This document shows, one piece after another, positions 5,654-5,885 of a stretch of DNA of 5,885 nt. Made by a program: the position numbers and the translations under genes. The notes below the pieces were generated by a model, which was given only the letters and a program-made list of their open reading frames with translations, ran no database searches and was not told the DNA's origin. The stretch's first letter is position 1. Each line of letters begins with the position of its first letter. This DNA comes from DASPTB01 sp035623615 (GTDB taxonomy: Bacteria > Actinomycetota > UBA4738), in NCBI GenBank assembly GCA_035623615.1, contig DASPTB010000226.1:1-5885 (forward strand). Reading direction: 5' to 3'.

Positions 5654-5885
5654 TCAGGCCGAGCGATCCGGAGTGGTCTCGGGCAGCGTGACCGTCCCCT
5701 TGACGGCGTCCTGCTCGTGGTACTGCGCGAGCAAGGCGCGCTCGCGCTCGACTTTGGGAAAGAAGAAGAAGACGAGCGCGGCGCCCACCAGGACGGCGAT
5801 GATCCCCGCGAGGTAGGCCCACTGGTCCCCCTGCAGGAACGCCGTCTTGGCGCCCGCGATGATCTGCTTGGAGTACTGCGGATAC
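5654..5885 (-). CDS. C-terminal end of an MFS drug-efflux-type (DHA2-like) transporter, 5' end beyond window
   Basis: An open frame enters from the right edge and ends at TGA (5656-5654), giving the last 76 residues. Visible are a YSKQIIAGAKTAFLQGDQWAY segment (4-24), typical of the periplasmic-side loop before the final helix in 14-TM DHA2 permeases. A single hydrophobic helix follows (about 24-43, AGIIAVLVGAALVFFFFP), then a charged cytoplasmic tail (KVERERALLAQYHEQD) and a short Thr/Pro-rich end. Family members export drugs or other small molecules by proton antiport; the substrate cannot be judged from this piece. The assignment rests on a short segment, so another membrane protein family remains possible. 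It lies upstream of dps on the same strand. Confidence 0.65.
   Translation of the reverse strand, partial: YPQYSKQIIAGAKTAFLQGDQWAYLAGIIAVLVGAALVFFFFPKVERERALLAQYHEQDAVKGTVTLPETTPDRSA

Noticed and set aside
1..5885. A novel defence, mobile or biosynthetic system linking the genes
   Set aside because: The genes alternate in strand and belong to unrelated common families. No terminal repeats, integrase or transposase, CRISPR repeats or toxin-antitoxin pairs were seen.

Overview
The window is about two-thirds G+C or more. It has GTG starts, strong AGGAGG-type ribosome binding sites on three genes, and weak or absent ones on two others, whose start codons sit just downstream of a -10-like hexamer. 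With a zinc-ribbon/cyclase/ATPase protein and an Ig-like domain of a type common in soil Actinomycetota, this points to a high-GC actinobacterium, perhaps a Thermoleophilia/Gaiellales-like lineage. The lineage is an inference from style and families, not a proven placement.

Layout, left to right. (1) 1-1570, minus: the N-terminal 523 residues of a large regulatory protein (double zinc ribbon, class III nucleotidyl cyclase, STAND/AAA-type ATPase) that runs off the left edge. (2) 1652-2005, plus: a small DUF861/Cupin_3 protein, divergent from the cyclase across an 81-bp gap holding two overlapping -10-like elements. (3) 2037-3758, minus: a secreted GH114-type glycosidase with two N-terminal Ig-like domains, convergent with the cupin. 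The junction carries a 21-bp tandem duplication of the glycosidase's 3' end, stop codon included. (4) 3911-4951, plus: a nitronate monooxygenase-family flavoprotein, divergent from the glycosidase. (5) 4983-5447, minus: a Dps/ferritin-like protein with a complete ferroxidase ligand set, convergent with the monooxygenase. (6) 5654-5885, minus: the C-terminal 76 residues of what looks like a DHA2-type MFS transporter, upstream of dps on the same strand. The 206-bp gap between them holds several inverted repeats, including three GGGCCC hexamers.

The genes alternate in strand and no multi-gene operon is evident, except that the transporter might read through into dps. The functions (signalling, cupin, extracellular polysaccharide cleavage, nitronate oxidation, iron/peroxide protection, efflux) do not form an obvious pathway; this looks like ordinary chromosomal sequence of single-gene units. 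I saw no mobile element, CRISPR array, tRNA, rRNA or defence locus. The points most worth a second look are the duplicated stop-codon repeat, the GGGCCC/CAGGG-N8-CCCTG cluster ahead of dps, the overlapping divergent -10 elements, and the domain architecture of the glycosidase.
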